A stretch of 64,000 bases of DNA from JACKNG01 sp040220855 (GTDB lineage Bacteria > Pseudomonadota > Gammaproteobacteria > Ga0077536). This document shows, piece after piece, positions 9,334-18,081 of this stretch. The first letter of the stretch is position 1; the number at the start of each line of letters is the position of its first letter. A program made the position numbers and the translations under genes. Below the pieces are notes generated by a model. It was not told the origin of the DNA. It saw only the letters and a program-made list of their open reading frames with translations, and made no database searches. The stretch lies in NCBI GenBank assembly GCA_040220855.1, contig JAVJVZ010000063.1:12312-76311 (forward strand), read 5' to 3'.

Positions 9334-9358
9334 TGTAGAAGTTCAGACCCGATCTGAC
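9334..9358 (+). repeat. Left terminal inverted repeat of the IS481 element
   Basis: It begins TGTAGAAGT and ends GATCTGAC. It pairs with 10510-10534 with four mismatches in 25 positions by my count. Confidence 0.8.
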
Positions 9359-9395
9359 AGTTCCCAGTTTTGAAGAGTTGTCTGTCAGCCGGAGT

Positions 9396-10430
9396 CTAAG
9401 CCAGCTTCTTCTCCTTCCAGATGGCCTTGCCATCAATCAGCGTCTGCATCGGTAAGCATCCACAGCACATCTTGCCTCGATGCGTACGCTCAGTATTGTA
9501 TTCCTCGACCCAGGCATCAAGGTCGTGTTGCAGCGATTCGATGTCTGCGTAGACCTCCTTGCGGAACGTCACTTGGTAGAGCTCCTGCAACAGCGTCTTA
9601 TGGAAGCGCTCGCAGATACCGTTCGTCTGCGGTGACTTCGCCTCGGTCTTCGTATGGTCGATGTCGTTGACCGCCAGGTACAGCTCATAGTCGTGTTGCT
9701 CGACGCGGCCGCAGTACTTGGTACTGCGGTCCGTCAGAATGCGCAGCAGTGGCAGCTCGTGCGCTTCGAACAACGGGAGAACCCGGTCGTTGAGCAGATC
9801 GGCCGCGGTGATGGGCGTCTTGGTCGTATATAGCTTCGCCGCCGCCACCTTGCTGTAGGTGTCAACGAAGGTCTGCTGGTAGATACGACCAACGCCCTTC
9901 AGTGTGCCAACGTAGAACGTGTCCTGAGAGCCGAGATAGCCCGGGTGGGCCGTCTCAATCTCGCCGGCCGCTTCGTCGTCGTAGCGCCTTTTCTCCAATG
10001 CCGCGACCTGCGCTTCGGTCAGAATGAGGCCCTCGGCGGCCACCTTCTCCTTCAGCGCCCGTAAGCGGTCGCGGAAGCAGTCCAGGTTGTTCCTCATCCA
10101 GGCCCCGCGGACACCGGTCGGGGAGACGAAAATCCCGCGCTTACGCAGCTCGTTGCTCGCCCGCACCTGGCCATGGGCCGGCTGCTCGAGCGCGTAGGTG
10201 ATGACCGCTTCCTCGACCGCCGAATCGATACGATTCTTCGGATTCGGTTGACGCCGATTCGAATCGACCAACGCCTCGACACCACCTTCGTCTACCGCCG
10301 CTTTGCAGCGATAGAATGTATCCCGCGACAGGCCCATGACCTTGCAGGCCCGGGACACATTGCCCAGCCCTTCTGCCAGATTGAGCAAGCCGACCTTGTG
10401 CTTAATGACTTTCTCGCTAATATTCAACAT
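9396..10430 (-). CDS. IS481-family transposase (DDE integrase core)
   Basis: A 344-residue protein. The N-terminal half has a helix-turn-helix (NVSRACKVMGLSRDTFYRC, about residues 24-42) and a second HTH with RKRGIFVSPTGVR. The rve-type catalytic core follows with the three acidic positions visible as QDTFYVG, ILTDRSTKYCG and NGICERFHKTL. The C terminus ends with the usual EYNTERTHRGKMCCG. The ATG at 10430 fits better than the frame's earliest start because family homology begins there, after an AGAGGTAA ribosome-site-like run. The gene is undamaged and the element has both ends, so it may still be mobile. Confidence 0.9.
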   Translation of the reverse strand: MLNISEKVIKHKVGLLNLAEGLGNVSRACKVMGLSRDTFYRCKAAVDEGGVEALVDSNRRQPNPKNRIDSAVEEAVITYALEQPAHGQVRASNELRKRGIFVSPTGVRGAWMRNNLDCFRDRLRALKEKVAAEGLILTEAQVAALEKRRYDDEAAGEIETAHPGYLGSQDTFYVGTLKGVGRIYQQTFVDTYSKVAAAKLYTTKTPITAADLLNDRVLPLFEAHELPLLRILTDRSTKYCGRVEQHDYELYLAVNDIDHTKTEAKSPQTNGICERFHKTLLQELYQVTFRKEVYADIESLQHDLDAWVEEYNTERTHRGKMCCGCLPMQTLIDGKAIWKEKKLA

Positions 10431-10509
10431 GAGGGTTACCTCTCTATGGTTTTGATGTGGCTTGGTAACTCCATCAAAATCGGGAACCCTCGCTTTCTTC
10501 AAGCACGGC

Positions 10510-10534
10510 GTCAGATCAGGTCGAGACTTCTACA
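10510..10534 (-). repeat. Right terminal inverted repeat of the IS481 element
   Basis: Complementary partner of 9334-9358. Its outermost TGTAG supplies the TAG stop (10530-10532) of the neighbouring glycosyltransferase gene. Confidence 0.8.
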
Positions 10535-11435
10535 ATCGAAAGTTTAAATCAGCGACCAACTTCTGCGCTAACCTCGCATACAGTCCCCCCTCGAATCGCG
10601 CATGTCCGTAGAAATGGATGAGCTTGCAGCGCTCTGGTTCCACCTTATCGGACATGAAGGGATAGCTCTCCACGGGAAGTACTACCGGTTCTTCGGAATT
10701 GGCTATGAAGAAATTCGAGGTCAGCTGTTCGCTGCCCCACTCTGCCCACTTTTTTGCCCCGACAAGGCCTGACATCGTCTGACTGAAGTCACTAACGGCC
10801 TCCAGCCGCGCCGCCGTCTTGGCGAAGCCGGCGAACCCCGCGCAGCCGCGCACGTAGCGATGTGCTTCCTTGTCCGGATAGCGGGCAAAAGCGGCCTCAC
10901 CCAAAACCTGGACATGCTGACTGTCGAGCGAACTCGCGTACTCGCTTGCCGACTCCAAGCTGACGAGCTCGCGTCCGCGGTAGGTTCCGAGGGTGAAACT
11001 GCGATTCGTCGCGAGACAGTCGAGCACTTCATCCGGTCGGCATAACGTCAACGTATCGGAGTCCAGCTGGATGACGTAGTCGTACTCGTTCAGCGAGGAA
11101 ATGGCACACAGTCGTTCCCAGCACCCACCGGAAGGGCAACTACCACGTTCCACCTCACTAACACTGAGGAAACGTACACGATCAACGTTTCGTGATATCA
11201 AAGCCCGGTCAGCTGCTGACAAACCGTCATCGACCAGCACGTACTCACGCGGTATCACAAAGCGGGCGAACGACTTCAACGCGACCATGTACATTGTCAG
11301 ATGCGGTGCATGCAGCTGGCTTAAGACGACAAAATCGGCTTCCGGATTGCACGGCGCCGGTGGGGTCTCAAAGATCCCCCTCACGCGCATATCAAAGTAG
11401 CGCTTGTGCAGCTTGGCTCGAATGGAATCTAACAC
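10530..11435 (-). CDS. Glycosyltransferase-like protein with DxD motif, C terminus cut by IS481
   Basis: A 301-residue protein with a GT-A-type layout: a first strand FVVLSQLHAPHL (35-46), VLVDDGLS (67-74), and a metal-binding IQLDSDTLTL (122-131). The end YGHARFEGGLYARL is followed by only about 14 residues. The GTG at 11435 is chosen because AGGAG sits five bases upstream and the domain begins just after it; the frame is open to 11621. The last codons and the TAG stop lie at the edge of, or inside, the IS481 terminal repeat, so the native C terminus has been replaced. The family is uncertain (closest in look to GT8/stealth-like hexosyltransferases). Loss seems small, so activity may survive. 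Confidence 0.65.
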   Translation of the reverse strand: MLDSIRAKLHKRYFDMRVRGIFETPPAPCNPEADFVVLSQLHAPHLTMYMVALKSFARFVIPREYVLVDDGLSAADRALISRNVDRVRFLSVSEVERGSCPSGGCWERLCAISSLNEYDYVIQLDSDTLTLCRPDEVLDCLATNRSFTLGTYRGRELVSLESASEYASSLDSQHVQVLGEAAFARYPDKEAHRYVRGCAGFAGFAKTAARLEAVSDFSQTMSGLVGAKKWAEWGSEQLTSNFFIANSEEPVVLPVESYPFMSDKVEPERCKLIHFYGHARFEGGLYARLAQKLVADLNFRL

Positions 11436-11991
11436 TGCAACTCCTATAGGGGCCTCCAGGTGGCCCAACAATAAAAACCCTAGGGACTTTACCAGGAAGG
11501 GCTCCTGGCCCACTATGCGCTGCTGTAGATCCATCGACAAGCTGGCAAAAACATGAAGCCTCAGGTACCGTCCACCCTGAATTTCGGCGCGGTCATTATC
11601 GAGAGCCGGATTGCGTAGCAACCTCGTTTGCCGGGATGCGGGCTGGCGGACTCACTGCGAGACACTCAAGGTTGCTCTGGCCTCTTACAGTAATGGCCTC
11701 TTCCCGCAGTTTCCACGCTGAGCTTTTGCCGCTCAGATCGGTGACAGTCACGCTACCTCCGTGACGGCCGTAGGCACTTGGGCAATGGTAGCGTCGTCGG
11801 CGCCGAGGACATCAAGACCCTTCAGACCATGCAATATCTCTGGACCCGATCAAGTACTGAAAGACAGGTGTAACAACAAACTTCACGCCCTCCCTGATGC
11901 GCAATTCTGTCGTCGTGGAATGATCGCGAACGACATGCTGCCGAAATGTCGCGATTTCTGACGGCGCACCAACAATAAGAAAGCTCGCACG
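11436..11991. other. Intergenic region between glycosyltransferase and hydrolase genes
   Basis: About 550 bases with no convincing frame. It must hold the promoter of the leftward glycosyltransferase gene and the transcript end of the long leftward operon (11992-17689), but no strong hairpin followed by a T-run was seen. Confidence 0.35.
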
Positions 11992-12846
11992 CTAAGTCGT
12001 TTCATCTACCAGGTTGCGCAACCAGGCGAGCGTGGCGTCCTCGACCTGCGCGCGCCAGGCGGCGCTCGAGAAGGTGTGGTTGGCCTCCGCCAGCGCGACG
12101 GTCTGCACGCAGTCGCGTGCCGCTGCGACCTGCCACGCGCGACTCTGTGCGGCGAGCGCGCGAAATTCTGCAGCGGTCAGGTCGTCACCGCTGAGGAGCA
12201 GCAGCGACGGTCCGGTGAAGCGTTGCCAGCCCTCCAGCATGCGTACGATGAATTGCTGGGCGCCTTGCCCGGACACGGGGCGGCCGCGACCCATCGCGCG
12301 CCCGAGGTACCCGGCGAGGCTTTCGAACGAGTCGCGCCAGTCGACATCGAAGCGCGCCAGCTTGTGCCAGAAATCGCGGCTGCCAAGCCGTCCCCAGTAG
12401 TAGGTCTGCAGACGCGCACGTGCCTCTGTGTGCGGCGAGTGCACCCAGGGGTTGGCCAGCGCAAGCGCGCTCACACGGGCATCACGGTGCGCGTACATCA
12501 TCGCCGCCGACGCGGCATCGCACAGTCCCCACAGTACGACCCGCGTCACCCCGGTCCGCTCAACGAGCTCATCCACGGCGACGCGAACATCCTCGTCGAC
12601 GGCTTCGAAGTCGCGCGCCGTTCCGCCACTGTCACCGATCCCGCGGTAATCGAAGCGGAACACGGGGTAGCCTGCCGCCGCGAGACGGCGTGCCAGCAGC
12701 ACGAACTGGCGGTGGCTGCCCACGCGGGTCTGCGGCCCACCGACGATGATAACCACGCCAAGGTCGGCAGCGGCCTGCGCGGTATGCAGGATGCCGATCG
12801 CCGTGTCTTCCCCAATCGGGAATGCGAAGGCCGCTTCTTCAGGCAT
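11992..12846 (-). CDS. Exosortase A system-associated hydrolase 1 (alpha/beta hydrolase)
   Basis: A 284-residue alpha/beta hydrolase. The opening VGGPQTRVGSHRQF (35-48), the FDYRGIGDSGG strand-turn (65-75) and a nucleophile elbow written GLCDAAS (107-113), with cysteine where serine is usual, are characteristic of the hydrolase-1 family found in PEP-CTERM/exosortase-A EPS loci. The late acid and base are plausibly in LLSGDDLTA and EANHTFSS. It is the last gene of a leftward operon and starts 13 bases after hydrolase 2. The start at 12846 is preferred because the upstream frame is only arginine-rich antisense of hydrolase 2. The role is unproven even in the family; it is thought to act on a glycan or lipid intermediate. 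Confidence 0.85.
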   Translation of the reverse strand: MPEEAAFAFPIGEDTAIGILHTAQAAADLGVVIIVGGPQTRVGSHRQFVLLARRLAAAGYPVFRFDYRGIGDSGGTARDFEAVDEDVRVAVDELVERTGVTRVVLWGLCDAASAAMMYAHRDARVSALALANPWVHSPHTEARARLQTYYWGRLGSRDFWHKLARFDVDWRDSFESLAGYLGRAMGRGRPVSGQGAQQFIVRMLEGWQRFTGPSLLLLSGDDLTAAEFRALAAQSRAWQVAAARDCVQTVALAEANHTFSSAAWRAQVEDATLAWLRNLVDETT

Positions 12847-12859
12847 CACACTCACCGCG

Positions 12860-13669
12860 TCAATCTTCCAGCAGCGCGGTGCACGTCGCCGCGGTGACTG
12901 CTCCGGGTGCGGCAATCTCCTGGCTGGTCCAAAATTGCTCGGCGGAAACGACCCGCGTCTCGACCACGGCGCCGCAGGACGTCGCCGCTGCCGCGAAGCG
13001 AGAGAAAGGCGGCGTCGGCGTCGCGTCACCACCCGTGCGGACCTCGAGCAGCGTGGTCCGCGCCGCGGCCGCCAACGTCGCCGGGTCGAGGCGGGCTGCC
13101 GCAAATCCCTCGCTCAGCGCCGGCCCAAGCGGATAACCAGCGATTTCGACCGACCGGCCCGCTGTCAACTCGCTCTTCATCCACGCAATGGACTCATCGC
13201 GGCCGGCGAACTTCGCCGCCATCACGCGCAGGCGCATGAATTGCTGCAGCAGGCGCTCGCCGTCGAAGACCGGCTGCCAGGCGACCACGCGCGCATTGGC
13301 GACCAGTCCCGACACGTGGAGGAACAGCGCACCGCTACGGATCGCGAGCAGTGCCGGAGCACCCGCCCCTGCTGCACCGTGAAACTGGCGAGCAAGCGTG
13401 GCAACCTCCTCGCACCAATCGGGCCACGTCACCTCGCCAAAGCTGCCCGCGCTATCACCGGTTCCGGACAGGTCGGGCACCAGCACTTCACACCCCTGCA
13501 GGGTAAGCGTTCGTGCCGTCTCGGCAAGCAGGCGCCGACTCTTGTTCATTTCCTCGGCGAAGGGCGGCAACACCAGCACGCTCAGCCGAGGAGGACACGT
13601 GGGGCGGAAGTGGAGCGTGAACAGGCGCCTGCCTGCTACCTCCCGGAAGGCGGGTTCCATCACCACCAT
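12860..13669 (-). CDS. Exosortase A system-associated hydrolase 2 (alpha/beta hydrolase)
   Basis: A 269-residue protein with the hallmark PPFAEEMNKSRR (35-46) of the hydrolase-2 family in exosortase-A loci, then VPDLSGTGDSAG (about 64-75) and LAIRSGALFLH at the position of the nucleophile elbow. It has no signal peptide. It lies 50 bases after the acyl carrier protein gene and 13 bases before hydrolase 1, so the three are one transcription unit. In family context the pair is a strong marker for a PEP-CTERM-linked EPS cluster. Confidence 0.87.
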   Translation of the reverse strand: MVVMEPAFREVAGRRLFTLHFRPTCPPRLSVLVLPPFAEEMNKSRRLLAETARTLTLQGCEVLVPDLSGTGDSAGSFGEVTWPDWCEEVATLARQFHGAAGAGAPALLAIRSGALFLHVSGLVANARVVAWQPVFDGERLLQQFMRLRVMAAKFAGRDESIAWMKSELTAGRSVEIAGYPLGPALSEGFAAARLDPATLAAAARTTLLEVRTGGDATPTPPFSRFAAAATSCGAVVETRVVSAEQFWTSQEIAAPGAVTAATCTALLED

Positions 13670-13719
13670 GATCTGGTCGTCAACGGTTGCGGGTCGCTGC
13701 CGTCGGGATCCTGCCGTCG

Positions 13720-13971
13720 TCAGTCGCCGACCTTGTGCGCGACAAATGCACTGAGCGACCCAACGGTCTCGAACACCGAGGCATCGACCTCATCGTCCTC
13801 GATGACGATGCCGTAGTGATCCTCCAGCGCCGTCAATACCGAAACCACGGCCATGGAGTCGAACTCGGGCAACTCCCCGAGCAGCGCCGTATTCTCGGTC
13901 AACGTGGTCTGAGCCGGATCGAGGCCGAGGACATCAGAAAGAATTCGACAAACGTCTTCGTTCATGGTCAT
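13720..13971 (-). CDS. Acyl carrier protein (exosortase-locus type)
   Basis: An 83-residue acidic protein with the phosphopantetheine attachment serine in EFDSMAVV (Ser39) and the four-helix ACP pattern (LSDVLGLDPA..., ALEDHYGIVIEDDEVD). A second possible start is Met3. ACPs of this kind travel with hydrolases 1 and 2 and an acyl-CoA ligase in exosortase-A EPS clusters and may carry an acyl or amino-acyl group for glycan modification. Here it follows a GT4 gene by 35 bases. The usual partner ligase and PLP decarboxylase are absent from this operon. Confidence 0.88.
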   Translation of the reverse strand: MTMNEDVCRILSDVLGLDPAQTTLTENTALLGELPEFDSMAVVSVLTALEDHYGIVIEDDEVDASVFETVGSLSAFVAHKVGD

Positions 13972-14006
13972 GACTGGTAAGCTTAAGAGAAACCTGTGGG
14001 CTGCGG

Positions 14007-15260
14007 TCAGCGGCGATCACGGCGCGCCACGTCCTCGACGAGCGCGATGAAGCGCTCGGCCTGGGCGCCGCGAGAACAGGAAGCCGCAAAAGCCGGGTTC
14101 CCATACGCTCGATCACGATCGGGTGCGATCTGCGCAATCGCCTCGCGGAGCACGCCGGCAATCGCCACCGCGTCATCCAGCGGCGCGATCCATTCTACAC
14201 CGCCAGCGCGCAGGACACCGGCCGTGTCGCCGTCCGGATCGGTGAAGCCGAGGATAGGCCGCCCAGTCCGAAAATACTCGTAGGCCTTGGCCGGAATCTG
14301 GAAATTGCAGCCGGCCGACTGGAACAACAGCAGGCCGTCGGCACGGCTCATCTCGACCAGCGCCTCACGGTAGCCCACGGGCGGATCGAGAGATATGACG
14401 GCGGACAACCCGAGTTCTTCGATGAGCGGCCGATACAGCGCATCGTGCCCGGTCGCGCGCAGTGAGAACACCACCTGTCCGGGTGTCACGATGCCCTCGT
14501 CGATCAGCCTCCGCACAGCGGCGAAGAAGCTGCGGGGATCCCGTTCCTCCGGATAGAGCACGCCCGCATGCACGAAACGCAACGGCCCGCTGCGCCGATA
14601 GCCGTCGCCGACCTCCCCAAGCGCCTCGTCGAACAGGATCTCGTCGTAGCCGTTCTCGATGACGTGGGCACGGTCCTGCAGCGCATCACCGAAGGTCTCG
14701 CGGTAAAAGGCTAATGCACCGGGAGCGGTGAAGAGCAAGCGAGAGGCGTGCTTGACGGCGCGTTCTTCGATCCAGCGAAAGGCTCGCCATTTGCGCGGCT
14801 CGTTCGGATAACCATCTTGCGCCATAGGATCGCGGAAATCTGCGATCCACGGGATGCCCGTTAAACGATGCAGGAAAAAGCCGATGACGTGAGCGGTCGC
14901 TATAGGATAGGTAGAGAATATAACATCTGGCCGCGATCTGACGACGCGCCAAAATCCGAGCATAGCGCCAGATATGCTCCAGGATGACCAAGGATCCGGG
15001 ATCGCCAGACTCCTGAGATACCTTCCGCGCCAGGAGAGCGCTCGTGTAGTGTCGACCGCAGGCGCGCGCTCTACGCGCGTGCCTGCAGGAATCATTTGCG
15101 AGTTAGTCTCGCGGTAGTCCGGAAGAGCGTTTCTGGTAACGGTAAGCACCGTGACCTCGTGCCCTTGACGCCTCAGCTGACGAACGAAACTCAGGGTCCT
15201 ATGCACTCCGCTACTTTGTTGAATCGGAGGAAAGTGAAACGCAATCACGAGCACGTACAT
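14007..15260 (-). CDS. GT4-family glycosyltransferase
   Basis: A 417-residue GT-B enzyme. The N-terminal part begins YVLVIAFHFPP (2-12) with an acceptor loop QQSSGVHRTLSFVRQL, a hydrophobic membrane-contact stretch, and WIADFRDP. The C-terminal donor domain shows VENGYDE-like (IENGYDEI), LRFVHAGVLYP, and the E-x7-E-type region FQIPAKAYEYFRTGRPILG. The ATG at 15260 is preferred over upstream starts because the Rossmann strand begins at residue 2 and an AGGATAA run precedes it. GC content falls from nearly 70% in the 3' part to between 50 and 63% in the 5' part by hand count of sequence rows, hinting at a mosaic gene. Confidence 0.85.
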   Translation of the reverse strand: MYVLVIAFHFPPIQQSSGVHRTLSFVRQLRRQGHEVTVLTVTRNALPDYRETNSQMIPAGTRVERAPAVDTTRALSWRGRYLRSLAIPDPWSSWSISGAMLGFWRVVRSRPDVIFSTYPIATAHVIGFFLHRLTGIPWIADFRDPMAQDGYPNEPRKWRAFRWIEERAVKHASRLLFTAPGALAFYRETFGDALQDRAHVIENGYDEILFDEALGEVGDGYRRSGPLRFVHAGVLYPEERDPRSFFAAVRRLIDEGIVTPGQVVFSLRATGHDALYRPLIEELGLSAVISLDPPVGYREALVEMSRADGLLLFQSAGCNFQIPAKAYEYFRTGRPILGFTDPDGDTAGVLRAGGVEWIAPLDDAVAIAGVLREAIAQIAPDRDRAYGNPAFAASCSRGAQAERFIALVEDVARRDRR

Positions 15261-15310
15261 GGGGTTATCCTGGCTTATGCTTAACCGTCCAACCGGATAA
15301 GCATCTCGAC

Positions 15311-17689
15311 TTAGTCTCCGAAGCGTTCCGGCGAAGCCCATCGCTGAAGTAGCCTTTTTCCCTTGATCAACGGCGTCATCCAATGTCTCGGATCGAGCGC
15401 TTCCACTCCCCAGATGATATCCCTCGTGTCCGCCCAGTACTGCTTATAGCCGTCGTCCCCGGTGAGGAAGTCGATGCACGAAACGCGATCTTCATCGATA
15501 AAATGCCGAATGAGCCACCCCATTAACACTGAGCCCACGGAATGTTTCTTGAACTCACGGTCGTAAGCCAGCTTGAACAAGCATGCCGATAGACTTTCGA
15601 TCAGCCATATCTGAGCTGCGACGGGCTTGCCGTTCAGAAACAACAGTCCGAGCCTCAATTTACCCTCGCGCGCCCAAGTTGTGCAGATATCCCGAATGAA
15701 ATTGGGGAAGGGTTCCCTCGTCTTCCAGCTTCGTTGATATACCGCGTCGTATGCGTCTAACGCTCCTTGGAGATCGCTCGTATCCGTCACAAGTCGATAC
15801 TCGACATCGAACATAGCAGTCAGGCGCTTAGCTTTACGAATCAGAAGGTTACGCAAGAATCCCGGCCGCCCTTCAAGATAATCAGTGAAATGCCCGGGAA
15901 CCACATTGCTGCGCCAGTTCGCATAACACTTGTATGCCCGAGCTGAGTAGCCTGCGCCTCTGAACGCTACGACCAACTGCTCAATTATCACCGGATCTGT
16001 TCCGACCGCAGCCAATTCAATCTTGGGAAACGGACTGCGTTGGGCTATCAAGTAGCGAGGAATGCACTTCAGGAGTTCGTCTAGTTCTCCTTCATCAATG
16101 TCAATGTCGGCCAAATACGAGTACGAAGCGGCATAGAAGTTGGCGAGGTTTTTCAGTTTCCACGCGCCGAATAAGCCACTCCTCTGAATCATCAGAGGCA
16201 TCACCACCCTGTTTCCGCTCGGTCCCCTGGAAATCAGATAAATCGGATCGTCGTTTGCTCGTAGGAGGTGCTTTTCTACCGACGAGAACCAAGCTTTGCT
16301 CGAGAACGCAGCGACGCTCCGCGCCCCCCCCGGCGCCGATAAAGTGCTCGTTGGTATATCCGCAATGGACTTCTCAATTAATATCTCTGAATCTGCTCCG
16401 GGTCCTATCAACGTTGCCGCATCGCCTTGAGAAAAGTGCGGGATAACCATGGAGGGGTATCTCCACAAAAAACGCAAGCGGGTGCGGAAAGCGCTCCCAA
16501 TGCGATACAGGAGTCTAAAGAGCGCAATGCCAAATGGGAGAAGGTCATCATTGTGGAGATACGGAAACGTAACTGAACGCCCATGGAAACTAAAGCTGCC
16601 AACTTGCCAAGCCTGTTGCAAATAGAGCAAAGGCTCACGCTCCGTATCCAGCCATACAGCTTCCCGGCTCGGTCGAATTACTTCGTCGCCTGTGCCCATG
16701 GTTTGTTGCGTAAACTCGATCAGGGGCAGTCGAACGCCGCCCGCAACGCATAGATCAACCCAGTAGTCAGATCGGCCCACTGTCGGCTCTATGACCCACA
16801 AAGTTCCGTCGCAAGCCATCTTTACTTCAAGCGATACAGGACCACTCAAGTTCAACCCATTAAAGAATCTAAGCGTCTGCTCCCGCACTTCGGGTTCCCA
16901 CACGACTTCCGCTGCAGTCGTCTGCCCCATGGCGCGCGGTAGCGATGCAAGCTTTCTGCCGACAACATCGGCAACAACCCGTCCATGATCTAAGTACATC
17001 GCACAGAAATAGAGGGCCGTATCGCCTCCTCCGATCCATCTCTGAAGCAACAATGGAAACGCGTCGGGAAATCGGCGCGCAACGTTCAAGCACTCCTGCA
17101 CACTTTCTACGCGCAGCGCCTTGAAAGCCGACAGCGGCCTTACCGGCTTGATAATGGCTGGGTAAAAATCACCTTGCAGTGAGGATTCGTAAATGTCGCT
17201 TTGGGTAGCCAGCGTCACGGACTCAGGGTAGGGCAGCCCCGCAGCTCGACATCGAGCTTCAATGTTGTCTTTCGATAGGAGAGGTATAATCCGGTCACGA
17301 CAACCGCTCCAGCTAAGACGATAGCTTCTCTCTAATTGTGGCCAGTTCTCCGCGAAGAGCCGAACCATATTGTCGTTTGTCGGGAACAAGATGGGCCGCT
17401 CTGCCCAATTCTGAGATTCCTTGAGGTCTACCAGCTCTGCTATCACGGATTGGGCGTTGATATTCTCCGATGCACGCACTTCAGCAAGCCGGGTTCGAAA
17501 TCCAGGCAGGCGCGGATTGCTTTCCAATGCGATGACTCGGATTCCAGCTCGTGCGAGATCCCGCACAACCGCCAGACCATGTGCGCACAGTCCGACAACG
17601 ATTGCCGGAGGTGCCGACCTTCCCGGCAACTCCAGCATCGTTGGTAGGCTGGGCTCGCCCTTACTGATTCTAGATTTATCGTCCGGCAT
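15311..17689 (-). CDS. ATP-grasp / GNAT (BioF2-like, FemAB-type) fusion protein
   Basis: A 792-residue two-domain protein. Residues 1-400 have an ATP-grasp layout: IVVGLCAHGLAVVRDLARAG (a Rossmann-like opening), ILFPTNDNMVRLF, LLSKDNIE, YPAIIKPVRPLS with the ATP-binding lysine, and WVIEPTVGRSDYW with the metal-binding acid. Residues about 440-792 match the Acetyltransf_6/FemAB-like fold: RKAKRLTAMFDVEYRLV, YDAVYQRSWK, KPVAAQIWLI and DFLTGDDGYKQYWAD. A ligase plus an aminoacyl/acyl transferase suggests activation and transfer of an amino-acid-like group to a glycan. The ATG at 17689 has AAAGGA 8 bases upstream and is clearly better than the open frame beyond. First gene of the leftward operon with GT4, ACP and both hydrolases. 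Confidence 0.83.
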   Translation of the reverse strand: MPDDKSRISKGEPSLPTMLELPGRSAPPAIVVGLCAHGLAVVRDLARAGIRVIALESNPRLPGFRTRLAEVRASENINAQSVIAELVDLKESQNWAERPILFPTNDNMVRLFAENWPQLERSYRLSWSGCRDRIIPLLSKDNIEARCRAAGLPYPESVTLATQSDIYESSLQGDFYPAIIKPVRPLSAFKALRVESVQECLNVARRFPDAFPLLLQRWIGGGDTALYFCAMYLDHGRVVADVVGRKLASLPRAMGQTTAAEVVWEPEVREQTLRFFNGLNLSGPVSLEVKMACDGTLWVIEPTVGRSDYWVDLCVAGGVRLPLIEFTQQTMGTGDEVIRPSREAVWLDTEREPLLYLQQAWQVGSFSFHGRSVTFPYLHNDDLLPFGIALFRLLYRIGSAFRTRLRFLWRYPSMVIPHFSQGDAATLIGPGADSEILIEKSIADIPTSTLSAPGGARSVAAFSSKAWFSSVEKHLLRANDDPIYLISRGPSGNRVVMPLMIQRSGLFGAWKLKNLANFYAASYSYLADIDIDEGELDELLKCIPRYLIAQRSPFPKIELAAVGTDPVIIEQLVVAFRGAGYSARAYKCYANWRSNVVPGHFTDYLEGRPGFLRNLLIRKAKRLTAMFDVEYRLVTDTSDLQGALDAYDAVYQRSWKTREPFPNFIRDICTTWAREGKLRLGLLFLNGKPVAAQIWLIESLSACLFKLAYDREFKKHSVGSVLMGWLIRHFIDEDRVSCIDFLTGDDGYKQYWADTRDIIWGVEALDPRHWMTPLIKGKRLLQRWASPERFGD

Positions 17690-18081
17690 AGCGATCCTTT
17701 GGTTCAACGGCGGGGTGTGATAGCGCACGTCTTGTCGTTTCTGCCGGAGTTTTGAGGAGCGCACCAAGCGCAGAAAATATAGCGGCTGAGCAAGACGCGT
17801 CTTGAACGGATTCCGTTGGTCGCAATAAGACCATAAGGGCTCTGTTCCGCCAAACGGCACAAGGTGAGTCCACCGTGGTTCAGGGGGCACCGCAACGTGA
17901 TTGCGACATTTCCGACATCCAGGCGACGGATATCGTAGGCATGCGGGTGCCCACAAAACAGTAGCGCCGCTGCATGTGGGCTTACTGGACAACCAGCACT
18001 ACCGTCGCGTCGGCGGCCCGGTGAATCTTCAAAAAAAGGCTTTTCGAAATTTGAATACAGACGGTTCTAGGGCGTCCCGGG
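17690..18081. other. Intergenic region upstream of the leftward operon
   Basis: No supported gene. It should contain the promoter of the ATP-grasp/GNAT operon. An A-rich run with a short complementary TTTT (about 18031-18050) is the only local structure noticed and is not a convincing terminator. Confidence 0.35.

Larger units (their letters stand above)
9334..10534 (-). mobile_element. Complete IS481-family insertion sequence, about 1.2 kb
   Basis: Imperfect terminal inverted repeats of about 25 bases bound the element. The left end begins TGTAGAAGT and the right end, read inward, begins with the same TGTAGAAGT and shares GATCTGAC near its inner end. One intact transposase gene lies between. 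No clear target-site duplication is seen in the flanks (left ...ATTGAAA, right ATCGAAAG...). The right end overlaps the 3' end of the glycosyltransferase gene at 10530-11435. Confidence 0.85.
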
